Source: an uncultured Rhodospirillaceae bacterium
GTDB lineage: Bacteria; Pseudomonadota; Alphaproteobacteria; UBA8366; GCA-2717185
Length of the DNA stretch: 42,495 bases
Direction of reading: 5' to 3'
Assembly (NCBI GenBank): GCA_913044215.1
Contig: CAJWOT010000007.1
Coordinates: 1 to 42,495, forward strand
The translations under genes and the position numbers were made by a program. Shown one piece after another: positions 30,136 to 38,935 of the stretch (position 1 is the first letter of the stretch; every line of letters begins with the position of its first letter). The notes under the pieces were generated by a model. It had not been told where the DNA came from, did no database searches, and worked only from the letters and a program-made list of their open reading frames with translations.

Positions 30136-31107
30136 CTAGGGCGTGACGATGAGTTTGCCGTGCGCCTTGCGGTCGGTCAGAAGCTTGATGGCGTCGATCG
30201 TCTTTTCCAGCGGCAAGGTATGCGTCACGAGAGGTTTGAGCTGTCCCGCGTTGTGCCAGTCGATCAGGGCTTTGGCAGACGTCTCGAGCTTCTCCGGCGC
30301 ATACCAGCGGAAATAACGCAGTGAGGAGCCCAATACGGCGCGGTGTTTGACCAAGATGCGGTTGGCCGAAATTTTTTGCAGCCCACCGGCAAACCCGATG
30401 ACCAAATAACGACCGCCCCAGCCGGTGGAAGAAAAGGCCGGGTCGAACAATTCGCCGCCGACCGGATCGTAGACGACGTCGACACCCTTACCGTCGGTGA
30501 GCGCCATCACGCGCGCTTTCAAATCCTCGCTCGTGTAGTTGATCCCTTCGTCGGCGCCCCGGCTCTTCGCGGCGGCGAGTTTCTCCTCGGAACTCGCCCC
30601 GGCGATCACACGCGCGCCCATCGCCTTGCCAATCTCCACAGCCGTCAGGCCGACACCGCCGGCGGCGCCCAGCACTAGCATGGTTTCACCCGCCATGAGC
30701 CGCGCTTGCCACCGGATCGCCACATCGCTGGACAGGTAGGAAACGGGAAACGCGCCCCCTTCCTCGAAGCTCATTTCGTTCGGCATCGGGAAAGCATCGG
30801 TCGCTGCCGTCACCGCCTGCTCCGCACATCCACCATAGGCGAGCAACGCCATCACCCGGTCGCCGGGCTTGAACCGGGTCACACCTTCGCCACAGGCGGC
30901 GACGACTCCGGCGCCTTCCAGTCCGGGACTGAACGGCAGGTCTGGTTTGGTTTGGTAGTTACCGGCAACCATGATCGAGTCGGCGAAGTTCACACCAGTC
31001 GCCTTCACGTCGAACAATATCTCACCGGGTCCCGGCGTCGGCGCGGGCACCTCTTCCAGGACAAGATCTTCCACCGGCCCCCAGGCCTTGCAAACGATCG
31101 CACGCAC
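30136..31107 (-). CDS. NADPH:quinone oxidoreductase-like (zinc-independent MDR family)
   Basis: The 323-residue protein is a medium-chain dehydrogenase/reductase of the quinone oxidoreductase branch. The N-terminus VRAIVCKAWGPVEDLVLEEVPAPTPGPGEILFDVKATGVNFAD leads to GAAGGVGLTAVEIGKAMGARVIAGASSEEKL, the NADP-binding Rossmann motif, and VDVVYDPVGGELF. It has no structural or catalytic zinc Cys set. GTG 31107 fits the family start and has GGAGATG upstream; the track ATG 31161 adds an unlikely 18-residue lead. It is divergent from the amidohydrolase. It should reduce quinones or unsaturated acyl groups with NADPH. Confidence 0.9.
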   Translation of the reverse strand: MRAIVCKAWGPVEDLVLEEVPAPTPGPGEILFDVKATGVNFADSIMVAGNYQTKPDLPFSPGLEGAGVVAACGEGVTRFKPGDRVMALLAYGGCAEQAVTAATDAFPMPNEMSFEEGGAFPVSYLSSDVAIRWQARLMAGETMLVLGAAGGVGLTAVEIGKAMGARVIAGASSEEKLAAAKSRGADEGINYTSEDLKARVMALTDGKGVDVVYDPVGGELFDPAFSSTGWGGRYLVIGFAGGLQKISANRILVKHRAVLGSSLRYFRWYAPEKLETSAKALIDWHNAGQLKPLVTHTLPLEKTIDAIKLLTDRKAHGKLIVTP

Positions 31108-31254
31108 CAAATCATCTCCAGCTGTGATTTCGCCAGCTCGAAATCTAGAACCAGACGTCATTCATACGTAGGGAAATTTGCACGGTGCCTATGGTTAAGG
31201 CTACTGTTTGACGCAACGCTTACGTGCCTACTCCACTATTGGAAGGAATCGACG

Positions 31255-32475
31255 ATGAAAGACGGATTGCGTTTTGTAGATTGCGATATGCATATCATGG
31301 AACCGGTAGACCTGTTTGACCGGTATCTCGACAAGAAGTTCCGCGACCGGGTTACGCTTCCGGTGGATGCGAAAGGACAATACAAGCGCGGCATGGTTAT
31401 CATCGATGGCCAACCGACGAGCTACGATGCCCTGACCCAGGAACATCGCAAGCCGAAGAAGGGCCGCGAGAAAGCTGAACTCTCCTCGCAACCGCTATCG
31501 GGCTCTCGGATGGCGGATAGCGGCCGTCTCGACTTCGCACAGGAACGCAACTACGACGCCGTGGCGCAGGTGATGGGTATGGAGTTGGAGGGCATCGATA
31601 TCGCTGTCCTGTTTCCGACCATGGGCCTTAGTCTGTTGGCGCGCGACAACATGGATCCGCAACTCTCTTTGGCCTTGGCCCAGGCCTACAACAATTGGAT
31701 GTACGAGTTCTGTCAGTACAGCCCGGACCAGCTCAAATTTGCGGCGATGCTGCCTGTGCACGACGTGAACTTGGCCTGCCAGGAACTCGTTCGTTGCGTG
31801 ACCGAACTCGGCGCCACCGGCTCATTCGTACGACCAAATGTCGTAAATGGCCGGTTTTGGCATTCGAACTATTGGAATCCGCTGTTCGATATGCACGAGC
31901 AACTCGATGTCAGCATGGGTTTCCACGAAGGCACCGGCGCAGCGAACTCCTACATGAACACGCTTTATGGCGAGAATCGTTTCTACAGGCATGTGGCGAG
32001 CCACTGGATCGAGATGCAGCAATGCATGATCGCCATGCTCATCGCCGGCGTCTTCGAGTTCTATCCGAAACTCCGCGTAGGCTATCTCGAGGCGCAGAAT
32101 TCCTGGGTCCCGGGTATCCTCACACGGATCGAATGGGACTATCCGCAATATCGCGACAGCCATGCGCCGTACCTGTCCCTGACACCGAAAGAATATTTCC
32201 AGCGCAATTGCTGGGCCGCGGTCGAAGGCAGTGAGCCGGAAATCGAAGCCACGGCGAGCCTGATTGGCGCCGACCGGATGTGCATCTCAACCGACTATCC
32301 GCACTTCGATTCGAATTTCCCGAACGTCGCGAACAACCTGCTGGACAATGTGAAGCGGGAAACCGCAGCAGCGATCTTCATGGGCGGTGCGCATCTGCAC
32401 AATTTCACCGACGAAGATTTCGCCAAGGCCGACATGGCCATGGAAGAGAAGCAGAAAGCGATGGCCGCGGAATAA
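31255..32475 (+). CDS. Amidohydrolase family 2 protein (ACMSD-like metal-dependent hydrolase)
   Basis: The 406-residue TIM-barrel protein begins LRFVDCDMHIMEPVDLFDRYL, with the Asp-x-His metal ligands of amidohydrolase_2. DVSMGFHEGTGAANSY holds the next His, and ADRMCISTDYPHFDSNFPN gives the last Asp block. Members decarboxylate or hydrolyse aromatic or furan-type acids. The C-terminal tail MAMEEKQKAMAAE is charged. ATG 31255 has GGAAGGAATCGACG upstream; the track start 30706 runs over the divergent quinone reductase gene. A terminator follows at 32496. Confidence 0.88.
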   Translation: MKDGLRFVDCDMHIMEPVDLFDRYLDKKFRDRVTLPVDAKGQYKRGMVIIDGQPTSYDALTQEHRKPKKGREKAELSSQPLSGSRMADSGRLDFAQERNYDAVAQVMGMELEGIDIAVLFPTMGLSLLARDNMDPQLSLALAQAYNNWMYEFCQYSPDQLKFAAMLPVHDVNLACQELVRCVTELGATGSFVRPNVVNGRFWHSNYWNPLFDMHEQLDVSMGFHEGTGAANSYMNTLYGENRFYRHVASHWIEMQQCMIAMLIAGVFEFYPKLRVGYLEAQNSWVPGILTRIEWDYPQYRDSHAPYLSLTPKEYFQRNCWAAVEGSEPEIEATASLIGADRMCISTDYPHFDSNFPNVANNLLDNVKRETAAAIFMGGAHLHNFTDEDFAKADMAMEEKQKAMAAE

Positions 32476-32495
32476 CGGGGCCAGATCTAAAATTT

Positions 32496-32529
32496 CGGCG
32501 CGGCACCCTAACGGGTCCGCGCCGTTTTT
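32496..32529 (+). terminator. Rho-independent terminator after the amidohydrolase gene
   Basis: CGGCGCGG pairs with CCGCGCCG, an inner ACCC pairs with GGGT across a single bulged C, loop TAAC, and TTTTT follows directly. It lies 20 nt after the amidohydrolase stop. It may also end the convergent dienelactone hydrolase transcript, as on the minus strand the stem is followed by AAATTTTAG, a weaker tract. Confidence 0.88.
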
Positions 32530-32539
32530 GCTGAGGTTC

Positions 32540-33259
32540 CTACTTCAAGTTCGCGTCGAGAAACCCGAGCAGTTTGTCCCAGGCATCGTCGGACGCCTCC
32601 CGGCGATAGCGTTCGTCATTGCAGAAATCCTGAAAGCCATGGCCGGCACCGTCGTAACGGTGGAATTCATGCGCCACGCCCGCCTTTGTCAGCGCCGCGT
32701 CAAGGTCGTCGACATCCGCCGGTGAAGGATTGGCATCTTCGTTGCCGAAAATGCCCATGACGGGGCAGGCCATGCGACCGCAGAGATCGATTGGGGCGAT
32801 GGCGCCATCGCCCATACCGAGTTTGATCCTTCCGCCATAGAGCGTCACCAATGCCTTGTACTGATCGTTGTGGCAGGCGTGCAGCCATGATAGGCGGCCG
32901 CCCCAACAATGCCCCATGATTCCGATCCGGCTCTCGTCGACTTTGTCTGAACGCACCAGCATGTCGAACGCGGCGTTATAGTCCGCAACAGCGCGGTCGT
33001 CCCTGAACTCCTCGCGCTTGACCGCGATATCTTCTTCCGGGTCCCACCAGTGAAAAACGTACGGCGTCACCGACGCATAACCCGCCTTTGCGAGCCGCTC
33101 ACCAACATCGATGGTGAAGGGATCCTTTTCGAGACCTTCATGCGCGATCGGCAGGTGCTGTGCGACGACAATACCGGGGAACGGCCCCGGCCCCTCAGGG
33201 GCGAAGGAAAGAACTTCCATCGGACTGCCTTGGATATCGACGGTGCGTTTCTCGTACAT
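32540..33259 (-). CDS. Dienelactone hydrolase family protein
   Basis: The 239-residue alpha/beta hydrolase has the DLH-type Cys nucleophile elbow GIMGHCWGGRLSW (Cys118), the acid in FGNEDANPSPADVDDLD and the His in YDGAGHGFQDFC. Classical members open dienelactones to maleylacetate in chloroaromatic breakdown. It begins MYEKRTVDIQGSPMEV. ATG 33259 has AAGGATTC upstream and is preferred to TTG 33277. It lies 21 nt downstream of the LLM gene in the same operon. Together they may handle an aromatic ring-cleavage product, but this is inference. Confidence 0.9.
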   Translation of the reverse strand: MYEKRTVDIQGSPMEVLSFAPEGPGPFPGIVVAQHLPIAHEGLEKDPFTIDVGERLAKAGYASVTPYVFHWWDPEEDIAVKREEFRDDRAVADYNAAFDMLVRSDKVDESRIGIMGHCWGGRLSWLHACHNDQYKALVTLYGGRIKLGMGDGAIAPIDLCGRMACPVMGIFGNEDANPSPADVDDLDAALTKAGVAHEFHRYDGAGHGFQDFCNDERYRREASDDAWDKLLGFLDANLK

Positions 33260-33280
33260 GGTTGAATCCTTGCGCAACCC

Positions 33281-34330
33281 TTATTGGAAATGCGGTCTGA
33301 CCTGCTCGGCAAATACCCGCATATAATGAATCTGACGATCGAGGTCGCCGCGTTCGGTGCTGAACCAAATCTTATCCGCACCCACTTCGGCCAGGGATCC
33401 GATCCGTTCGATCCAATCACCCACATCGCCCGCGAGCGCATATCGCTCCAGCGCATAGTCCGTCAGGCCCAGCTCCGACATCCGCTTGGGATTACGGCCT
33501 GCCTCCAGCACATGATCATAGAGTTCGTAGCCATCGACATATTCCTGAATCTTATCGCGGAACTGGCCCGGCACGTTTTTGTTGTCGAGGCCAAACCGCA
33601 TGGAGTGATTCAAGATTGACGACACCGAAGCATGAATCGCTTCAACCGCCCGTTCGCTATCCTCATCCAAAGAAGACCGGGTCGTAAACCAAACGTCGAC
33701 ATCGTCAGGATTGCGCCCTTCCGACTCCGCACCGGCGCGAACCCGCGCGATGGTATCACTGACGACCGGCGGCAGGACACCGGTTCCGGCGATGACTCCA
33801 TTGAAGATGCGGCCGCCGAGATGCAACGTTTTAGGACCTTCCGCACAGAATGTGATCGGGACATTTTTCTTAACGGTCTCTTCGTGCCAGCGCACCCGTT
33901 GCGGGCGGCCGTCATAGGTCGCCTCGCCATTGGCCAGCAGTCCGCGAATACAAGTCACATAGTCTTCGATTCGCGCGCGGGTCGCAGCCTTCATGCCAAT
34001 GTTGTAGACCGCGCTGTCCCCGCTCGCGATGTCCATGAAAGCGCGGCCCTCTGTCATCGCATCGATTGAGGCGAGGAAGCCCGCCATGATCTGCGGCTCG
34101 CGTGTCAGCGGATTCGTCGGATGCAAACCGACCAAGGCGTTCTTCGCCACTTGCGCGATCAGCGTTGCCCGAACGTATGCGTCGCCACCGATGAACGTCG
34201 TGTCGTAAGTGCCGATCATTTCGACGCCGCAATCATCGATGATGCGGATCAGCTCGGCGAATTTCTCCAAATCGGCGCGATGCGGGAACGGCGCGCCGCC
34301 GGACACCATCACCCCAAATCGTACTTTCAT
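33281..34330 (-). CDS. LLM class flavin/F420-dependent oxidoreductase
   Basis: The 349-residue protein begins MKVRFGVMVSGGAPFPHRADLEKFAELIRIIDDCGVEMIGTYD. TNPLTREPQIMAGFLASIDAMTEGRAFMDIASGDSAVYNIG is the bulge and cofactor-binding region typical of the F420-dependent methylene-H4MPT reductase-like branch of LLM proteins. ITFCAEGPKTLHLGGRIFNGVIAGTG completes the phosphate-binding site. ATG 34330 has GGGGGAGGGG upstream. It precedes the dienelactone hydrolase gene by 21 nt and is divergent from the alpha/beta hydrolase at 34421. It is the fourth LLM gene in this window. Cofactor and substrate are not certain. Confidence 0.9.
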   Translation of the reverse strand: MKVRFGVMVSGGAPFPHRADLEKFAELIRIIDDCGVEMIGTYDTTFIGGDAYVRATLIAQVAKNALVGLHPTNPLTREPQIMAGFLASIDAMTEGRAFMDIASGDSAVYNIGMKAATRARIEDYVTCIRGLLANGEATYDGRPQRVRWHEETVKKNVPITFCAEGPKTLHLGGRIFNGVIAGTGVLPPVVSDTIARVRAGAESEGRNPDDVDVWFTTRSSLDEDSERAVEAIHASVSSILNHSMRFGLDNKNVPGQFRDKIQEYVDGYELYDHVLEAGRNPKRMSELGLTDYALERYALAGDVGDWIERIGSLAEVGADKIWFSTERGDLDRQIHYMRVFAEQVRPHFQ

Positions 34331-34420
34331 GCGGCCCCTCCCCCGACAAGATTGCCAGCGCTTGCGGCAACCTTAGAATGTCCCAGTGGAACCATAATAC
34401 AGGCGAGAGGGCACGACAAA

Positions 34421-35371
34421 ATGGCCGATACGTTCATTGAAAACGGCAAGGAACTACATCCGGACATGAAACATCTGATCGACGCGCGTGCCACCGCCGG
34501 TCCGGCGGTGACGATCGCTGAACAGCGCACCGCCTGGACCAAATACAGCGCCGCGATGTCCGAACCGCACCCGGATGATATGACCGTCGACGACCGCACG
34601 CTCGCCTGCGGGCACGGTGGCGTGCTCGTTCGTGTCTACCGTCCCGCCTCCGCCACAACAGCTGCACCCTGCATCATCTATTCCCATGGCGGTGGGTTCA
34701 TGAAGGGCGACCTGGACAGTTCCGACAATTTTGCCTGGGGACTATCGCAAGAAACTGCAGCGGTTGTGGTCAGCGTCGACTATCGACTGACACCGGAACA
34801 CCCCTTCCCGGCCGCGTTCGACGATGTTTACGGGGTCGTCTGCTACGTCGCCGAGCACCCCTCCGAATTTGGCGTGGATGCGTCGCGTATTGCTCTGTGC
34901 GGCGACAGTGCCGGCGGCAATCTATCGGCGGCCGCCTGCTTGAAGGCACGCGACGAAAACGGTCCAAAGATCGTTGCGCAGTCCCTCATCTATCCGGGCA
35001 CCGGACTAGACCAAAAGGGCGGATCCTATGATGAAAACGCCGAGGCACCCGGCCTGACAACCGCGGCGACCGAAAAATACCGGGATCTCTACATGACGCG
35101 GCCGGAAGATCATGAAAACCCCTATGCCCGTCCTGTCATCGCCGCCAATCACGCCGACCTGCCGCCCGCTTGGGTGCATACGGCACAGCATGACCCGATC
35201 CGCGACGATGGCAAAATCTATGCGGACAAGTTGCGCGACGCCGGCAACGACGTGTCGTATCGGTGCGCGGACCTGATGATCCATGGATTCTTGCGCGCCC
35301 GCGCACTCGGACCTGGCGGCCGCGCGGAATTTGAAGCGGCTGTCAATTGGCTCAAAGAGAAACTGGCTTAA
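34421..35371 (+). CDS. Alpha/beta hydrolase, hormone-sensitive lipase-type esterase
   Basis: The 316-residue product has the HSL family pattern: CIIYSHGGGFMKGDLDSSDNF (oxyanion hole), VVVSVDYRLTPEHPFPAAFDDVYG, nucleophile elbow ALCGDSAGGNLSAA, acid near TAQHDPIRDDG and His in LMIHGFLRARAL. It should hydrolyse short esters. It shares about 30 percent-like motif order with the gene at 10290-11228 but is clearly a separate protein (no numerical comparison was run). ATG 34421 has GAGAGG about eleven bases upstream and replaces the track start 34121, which covers the divergent LLM gene. Its stop overlaps the convergent oxidase stop by four bases. Confidence 0.9.
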   Translation: MADTFIENGKELHPDMKHLIDARATAGPAVTIAEQRTAWTKYSAAMSEPHPDDMTVDDRTLACGHGGVLVRVYRPASATTAAPCIIYSHGGGFMKGDLDSSDNFAWGLSQETAAVVVSVDYRLTPEHPFPAAFDDVYGVVCYVAEHPSEFGVDASRIALCGDSAGGNLSAAACLKARDENGPKIVAQSLIYPGTGLDQKGGSYDENAEAPGLTTAATEKYRDLYMTRPEDHENPYARPVIAANHADLPPAWVHTAQHDPIRDDGKIYADKLRDAGNDVSYRCADLMIHGFLRARALGPGGRAEFEAAVNWLKEKLA

Positions 35372-36660
35372 CGCGCGTTCAGTTCGAGTTTTGAACCATC
35401 TGTGAACCGGGAAAGACGGAACGGCTCCAGGTCGAAACGCGATTTCCCGCCTGTGACCAACTCCGACATGATGAGACCGGTGGCCGCCCCCATGCCGAAG
35501 CCGTGGCCGGAAAATCCCGTAGCGATGTAATAGCCCTCCAGGTCATCGACACCGCTCCAGACCGGTATGGCATCCGGTGTCACCTCGATCATTCCGGCCC
35601 AGGTTTCCGCGATCTCCAACGAACCCAGTTGCGGGAAATTCTCCTGTGCCGCCGCCAGCACCTCACGTAACGTGCCAGGGTCGGGGACCGGATCGAGCAC
35701 CCGCGTCTTTTCGAATTCCGTAACGTCATCGCCCGACCAACTTCGCGGGCGCATCAATTCCTTGAAGAATTCGGCACCAATGCGCAGGCGCGGCTTCATG
35801 GAAGTCTGTAGTGCCGGTAAAAACTCACGGAAATACCGGAAAGCGTCCGGTGTAATCTGGAAATAGCTGCTGCCGGAGCGTGCGATCGTGTAGCCGCCAT
35901 CCTGTCGGCGACGCAGGGACGCGCCAGGGGAACCGATGCTGGTTTGCGAAATCAACGGCGCCGGTTTCGTGCGCAGCACGGATGCTTTCACTTTCAATTG
36001 CGGAAAAGCGTGGCCCAAATTGCCCGAAAAGAAGCTCGACCAGGCACCGGCCGCGCACACGACCGCCTGACAGGCGATCGCTCCTTTCTCCGTCACGACA
36101 CCGGACACTTTACCGGCAGCGCTCTCGACCGTTCGTACGGCGCATTCCGTCAGCACCGTGCCGCCCAGCCTCTCAACCGCCTTGGCCACGGCCGGCGCTG
36201 CCTTCGCCGGTTCTGCCCGGCCATCCGACGGTGTATAGAGACCACCTTTCCACTTTCGCCCCTCGCCGCCGGTCAGGTCGTCGACTTCATCCGGAGACAG
36301 CATCCGGCTGTCGAGCTGATAGTCCCGCGCATGCCCGAGCCATTCTTCGTAGTAGGCAAGATCGTCATCGGTCTTGGCGATGTACAAGGTACCGGCCTGA
36401 TGCCAACCAACATCCGTTTCGATTTCTTTCTCAAGACCTTCCCATATGCGAAGCGATTCGATGATGGCGGGAATTTCGCGATGGTCGCGGCCCTGCTTGC
36501 GCACCCAGCCCCAATTCCGCGAGGACTGCTCGCCGGCGACCCGACCCTTCTCGCACAACACGGTGGGGACGCCGCGTTTTGCGAGCTGATAGGCGGTCAT
36601 CGTCCCGGCAATTCCGGCACCGATAACCACGACCTCGGTCTGCTTTGGAAATTCGCTCAC
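35368..36660 (-). CDS. FAD-dependent amine/amino-acid oxidoreductase (DAO family, DadA/PuuB-like)
   Basis: The 430-residue protein has the N-terminal FAD Rossmann motif VVVIGAGIAGTMTAYQLAKRGVPTVLCEKG, then the marked RVAGEQSSRNWGWVRKQGRDHREIP segment found in gamma-glutamylputrescine oxidase-like enzymes. The C-terminal FAD contact is GYYIATGFSGHGFGMGAATGLIMSEL. It should oxidise a C-N bond of an amino acid or amine and release ammonia and an oxo product. ATG 36660 faces the GlxA-type regulator gene across a 256-bp divergent region, so that regulator may control it. Substrate is unknown. Confidence 0.88.
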   Translation of the reverse strand: MSEFPKQTEVVVIGAGIAGTMTAYQLAKRGVPTVLCEKGRVAGEQSSRNWGWVRKQGRDHREIPAIIESLRIWEGLEKEIETDVGWHQAGTLYIAKTDDDLAYYEEWLGHARDYQLDSRMLSPDEVDDLTGGEGRKWKGGLYTPSDGRAEPAKAAPAVAKAVERLGGTVLTECAVRTVESAAGKVSGVVTEKGAIACQAVVCAAGAWSSFFSGNLGHAFPQLKVKASVLRTKPAPLISQTSIGSPGASLRRRQDGGYTIARSGSSYFQITPDAFRYFREFLPALQTSMKPRLRIGAEFFKELMRPRSWSGDDVTEFEKTRVLDPVPDPGTLREVLAAAQENFPQLGSLEIAETWAGMIEVTPDAIPVWSGVDDLEGYYIATGFSGHGFGMGAATGLIMSELVTGGKSRFDLEPFRLSRFTDGSKLELNAR

Positions 36661-36916
36661 TGTCTGCCTCGTCGATTTCTGTGCTCGGCCACACCGTCGG
36701 ACACAGCCTCGGAGTTACTTCGCCTTTACACGATCCATGACCGTTTGCGGCTCGGTGCCCGTCAAACTTGAACCCGGAGCTATCCATAATGCGGGAAAGT
36801 GCGATAGAGGCAAAGCTACACATCGCCGCAGCGTTCTGGCCAACGCAACCGGATCTGGCAGAAAATGTCCGAATTATGTCATTACTGCCAATTCATGTTT
36901 ATGTGAATGTCCCGGT
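36661..36916. other. Divergent promoter region between the oxidase and GlxA-type regulator genes
   Basis: No gene is supported. The track extends the regulator ORF back to 36737, but the upstream codons do not resemble the DJ-1-like start. GlxA-type regulators often control the neighbouring amine catabolism gene, so operator sites may lie here; I could not pick a confident -10/-35 pair or repeat. Confidence 0.4.
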
Positions 36917-37941
36917 ATGTACATGCTGCCAAAGCCGCAAAGCGCCTCCCAATACGAGGTCACGCCCCGAAGCATCGCTATGCTGTGCTTCGAGAATGCA
37001 CAGGGGATCGATGTCACGGGGCCGCTTTCCGTATTTGCGACTGCCGCCGACCTACTTGATCCGGCACCGTCCCGCGCCCACACGCAGCTTGTCGTGGCGC
37101 CGAGCGCATCACCTCTTTCGATCTCCTGCGGCCTGACGATCCTACCTGACGCTCCGTTCGAGACGGTGAACTTGGCCGAGATCGATACACTTATCGTCGC
37201 CGGCGGTTACGGCGTGCGTGAGGCGCTGGCGAACAGGGCATTGATCGACTGGCTCAAGGGGGCTGTGTGTCAGGTTCGTCGAACCGCTTCTGTCTGCACC
37301 GGTGCCTATCTGCTTGCTGAAGCCGGTGTGCTGGATGGCAAACGAGCGACGACCCATTGGCGACACTGCCAGGCCTTCGCCGACGCCTACCCCAAGGTTG
37401 ACGTCGAACCTGACGCAATTCACGTCAGAGACGGAAACATATACAGCTCCGCCGGCGTAACCGCCGGCATGGACCTGGCACTGGCTCTTGTAGAGGCGGA
37501 TTACGACCGAACGCTCGCGTTAGAAGCCGCTCGAAATATGGTCATATTCTTGAAGCGGCCCGGCGGGCAATCACAATTCAGCGCCGCCTTGGCGGCACAG
37601 GATGAGGAAGAGGGGCCGCTCGGCAAATTACAGCTCTGGATTTTGGATAATTTGGATGCCGATTTGAGCGTTCCCAGCTTGGCCGACCGAGTCGCGATGA
37701 GTCCGCGCAACTTCGCCCGGGTATTCGCCCGGCGCACCGGAACCACGCCGGCGAAATTTGTCGAAGCGGCGGACTCGAATCAAGCCGTCGCCGGCTCGAG
37801 GATACCAACTCACCGGTCGACGGCATTGCGCAGGACTGTGGCTTCGGCAACGCTGAACGTCTGCGTAAGGCTTTTCAACGCCGATTTCGCATTACGCCAC
37901 AGGATTATCGCCGCCGCTTTCGCGTTTTGGCCGCGGACTAA
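36917..37941 (+). pseudogene. GlxA-family (AraC/DJ-1) transcriptional regulator, frameshifted in the second HTH half
   Basis: From ATG 36917 the frame gives a DJ-1/PfpI-like sensor domain (LCFENAQGIDVTGPLSVF, TLIVAGGYGVREA, RTASVCTGAYLLAEAGVLDGKRATTHWRHC), then the first AraC HTH (LSVPSLADRVAMSPRNFARVFARRTGTTPAKFVEAA). There the frame ends badly. In the neighbour frame from about 37771 the rest is intact: RLESSRRRLEDTNSPVDGIAQDCGFGNAERLRKAF, then RRFRITPQDYRRRFRVLAAD and TAA 37939-37941. One base (likely C) is missing at GCGGCG(C)GACTCG. Without it the protein could not bind DNA normally. The oxidase and the next DJ-1 gene are probable targets. Real decay or error. Confidence 0.8.
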
Positions 37942-37963
37942 CGCATAACAAAGGGAGAAACTG

Positions 37964-38560
37964 ATGACCTACACCACCGGATTGCTGTTGTTCGAAAACC
38001 TGGAAGAACTCGATGCTATCGGCCCGTGGGAAGTATTCACCATGGCAGCTGGCGAGCGGGGCAGCGGCAAGGTCGTGACGATTTCGGAGAAGGGCGGCAT
38101 GGTGCGCTGCGCCAAGGGCCTGCGTATCGAGTCCGATTACAGTTTCGACGATGCGCCGAAACTCGACATCCTCGTCGTACCGGGCGGCCAAGGCACGCGA
38201 ACCGAAGTCGACAACAAGACCCTGATCGATTGGGTTGCCAAAGTCGCACCGGACTGCACCTGGGTGACCAGCGTATGCACCGGTTCGATGCTGTTGGTTG
38301 AGGCCGGCCCAGCGCGGGATAAGCGCGTGACAACCCATTGGGGATTTGTCGAGACGTTGCGCGAGCGCGGCGGGGCAGCGGAGGTTATCGATGATATGCG
38401 CTTCGTCAGAGACGGCAATGTCGTCACATCGGCTGGCGTATCCGCTGGAATCGATATGGCGTTGTGGGTCGTCGGCCAGATGGACGACATCGCCTTCGCC
38501 CGGCATGTGCAGCGGCGCATGGAGTACGATCCGGCGCCGCCCTACACCGCCGCCGCATAA
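37964..38560 (+). CDS. DJ-1/PfpI family protein (isonitrile hydratase/amidase-like)
   Basis: The 198-residue protein has the DJ-1 fold: GLLLFENLEELDAIGPWEVFTMA, then LDILVVPGGQGTRTEV, then the nucleophile elbow VTSVCTGSMLLVEAGPARDKRVTTHWGF with the reactive Cys, and VVTSAGVSAGIDMALWVVG. It is a single-domain relative of the sensor half of the GlxA-type regulator just upstream, so the two may share a ligand. It lies 22 nt after the regulator's repaired stop with AGGGAGAAACTG ahead of ATG 37964, which suggests one transcript. Members include isonitrile hydratase and other amide/thiol enzymes; activity here is unknown. Confidence 0.88.
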   Translation: MTYTTGLLLFENLEELDAIGPWEVFTMAAGERGSGKVVTISEKGGMVRCAKGLRIESDYSFDDAPKLDILVVPGGQGTRTEVDNKTLIDWVAKVAPDCTWVTSVCTGSMLLVEAGPARDKRVTTHWGFVETLRERGGAAEVIDDMRFVRDGNVVTSAGVSAGIDMALWVVGQMDDIAFARHVQRRMEYDPAPPYTAAA

Positions 38561-38935
38561 GGTCCTGCATTTCACAGATCGCTATCGCAAGATTCTAGCA
38601 CTAAGCTATAAAGCATCGCGTCATCGCTCGAAACGAGATGTTTTATCGTGACAGACCAAAACGACGGCCCGGTCGACCAAGATAGCGATAGCTGGGTGAT
38701 TCCAATTCCAAATTCGGAATGACCCGCCTATGCGGTCATGCCCCGGCCGTTATTTCAGCGGTTACGCGCCCTCGCCAAGGGGCGCCAGACACTCTTAACA
38801 ATTCCGCCCGCCACCGACGAGGCCGAAGCGGAACCAAATGGAATTCGAATGGAAGAAGCCCCTCCATTCGAGGCCGATTTGGACCGGGTCATCCCCCTGC
38901 CTATGCAGGCAACGGACGATTTGTGATCCAAATCG
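38561..38935. other. 375-bp region without a convincing gene
   Basis: Two short ORFs occur: 38648-38722 (GTG start, 24 residues, VTDQNDGPVDQDSDSW) and 38738-38926 (62 residues, MPRPLFQRLRALAKG). Neither has a clear ribosome binding site or recognisable family. XRE proteins like the next gene often follow a RelE/HigB-type toxin; none is visible here. The first part probably holds the promoter of the XRE gene. Confidence 0.4.

Noticed and set aside
34372-34398. TTGCGG and CATAAT as a promoter for the hydrolase at 34421
   Set aside because: Spacing is only 15 bp and both boxes are weak; similar matches occur by chance.
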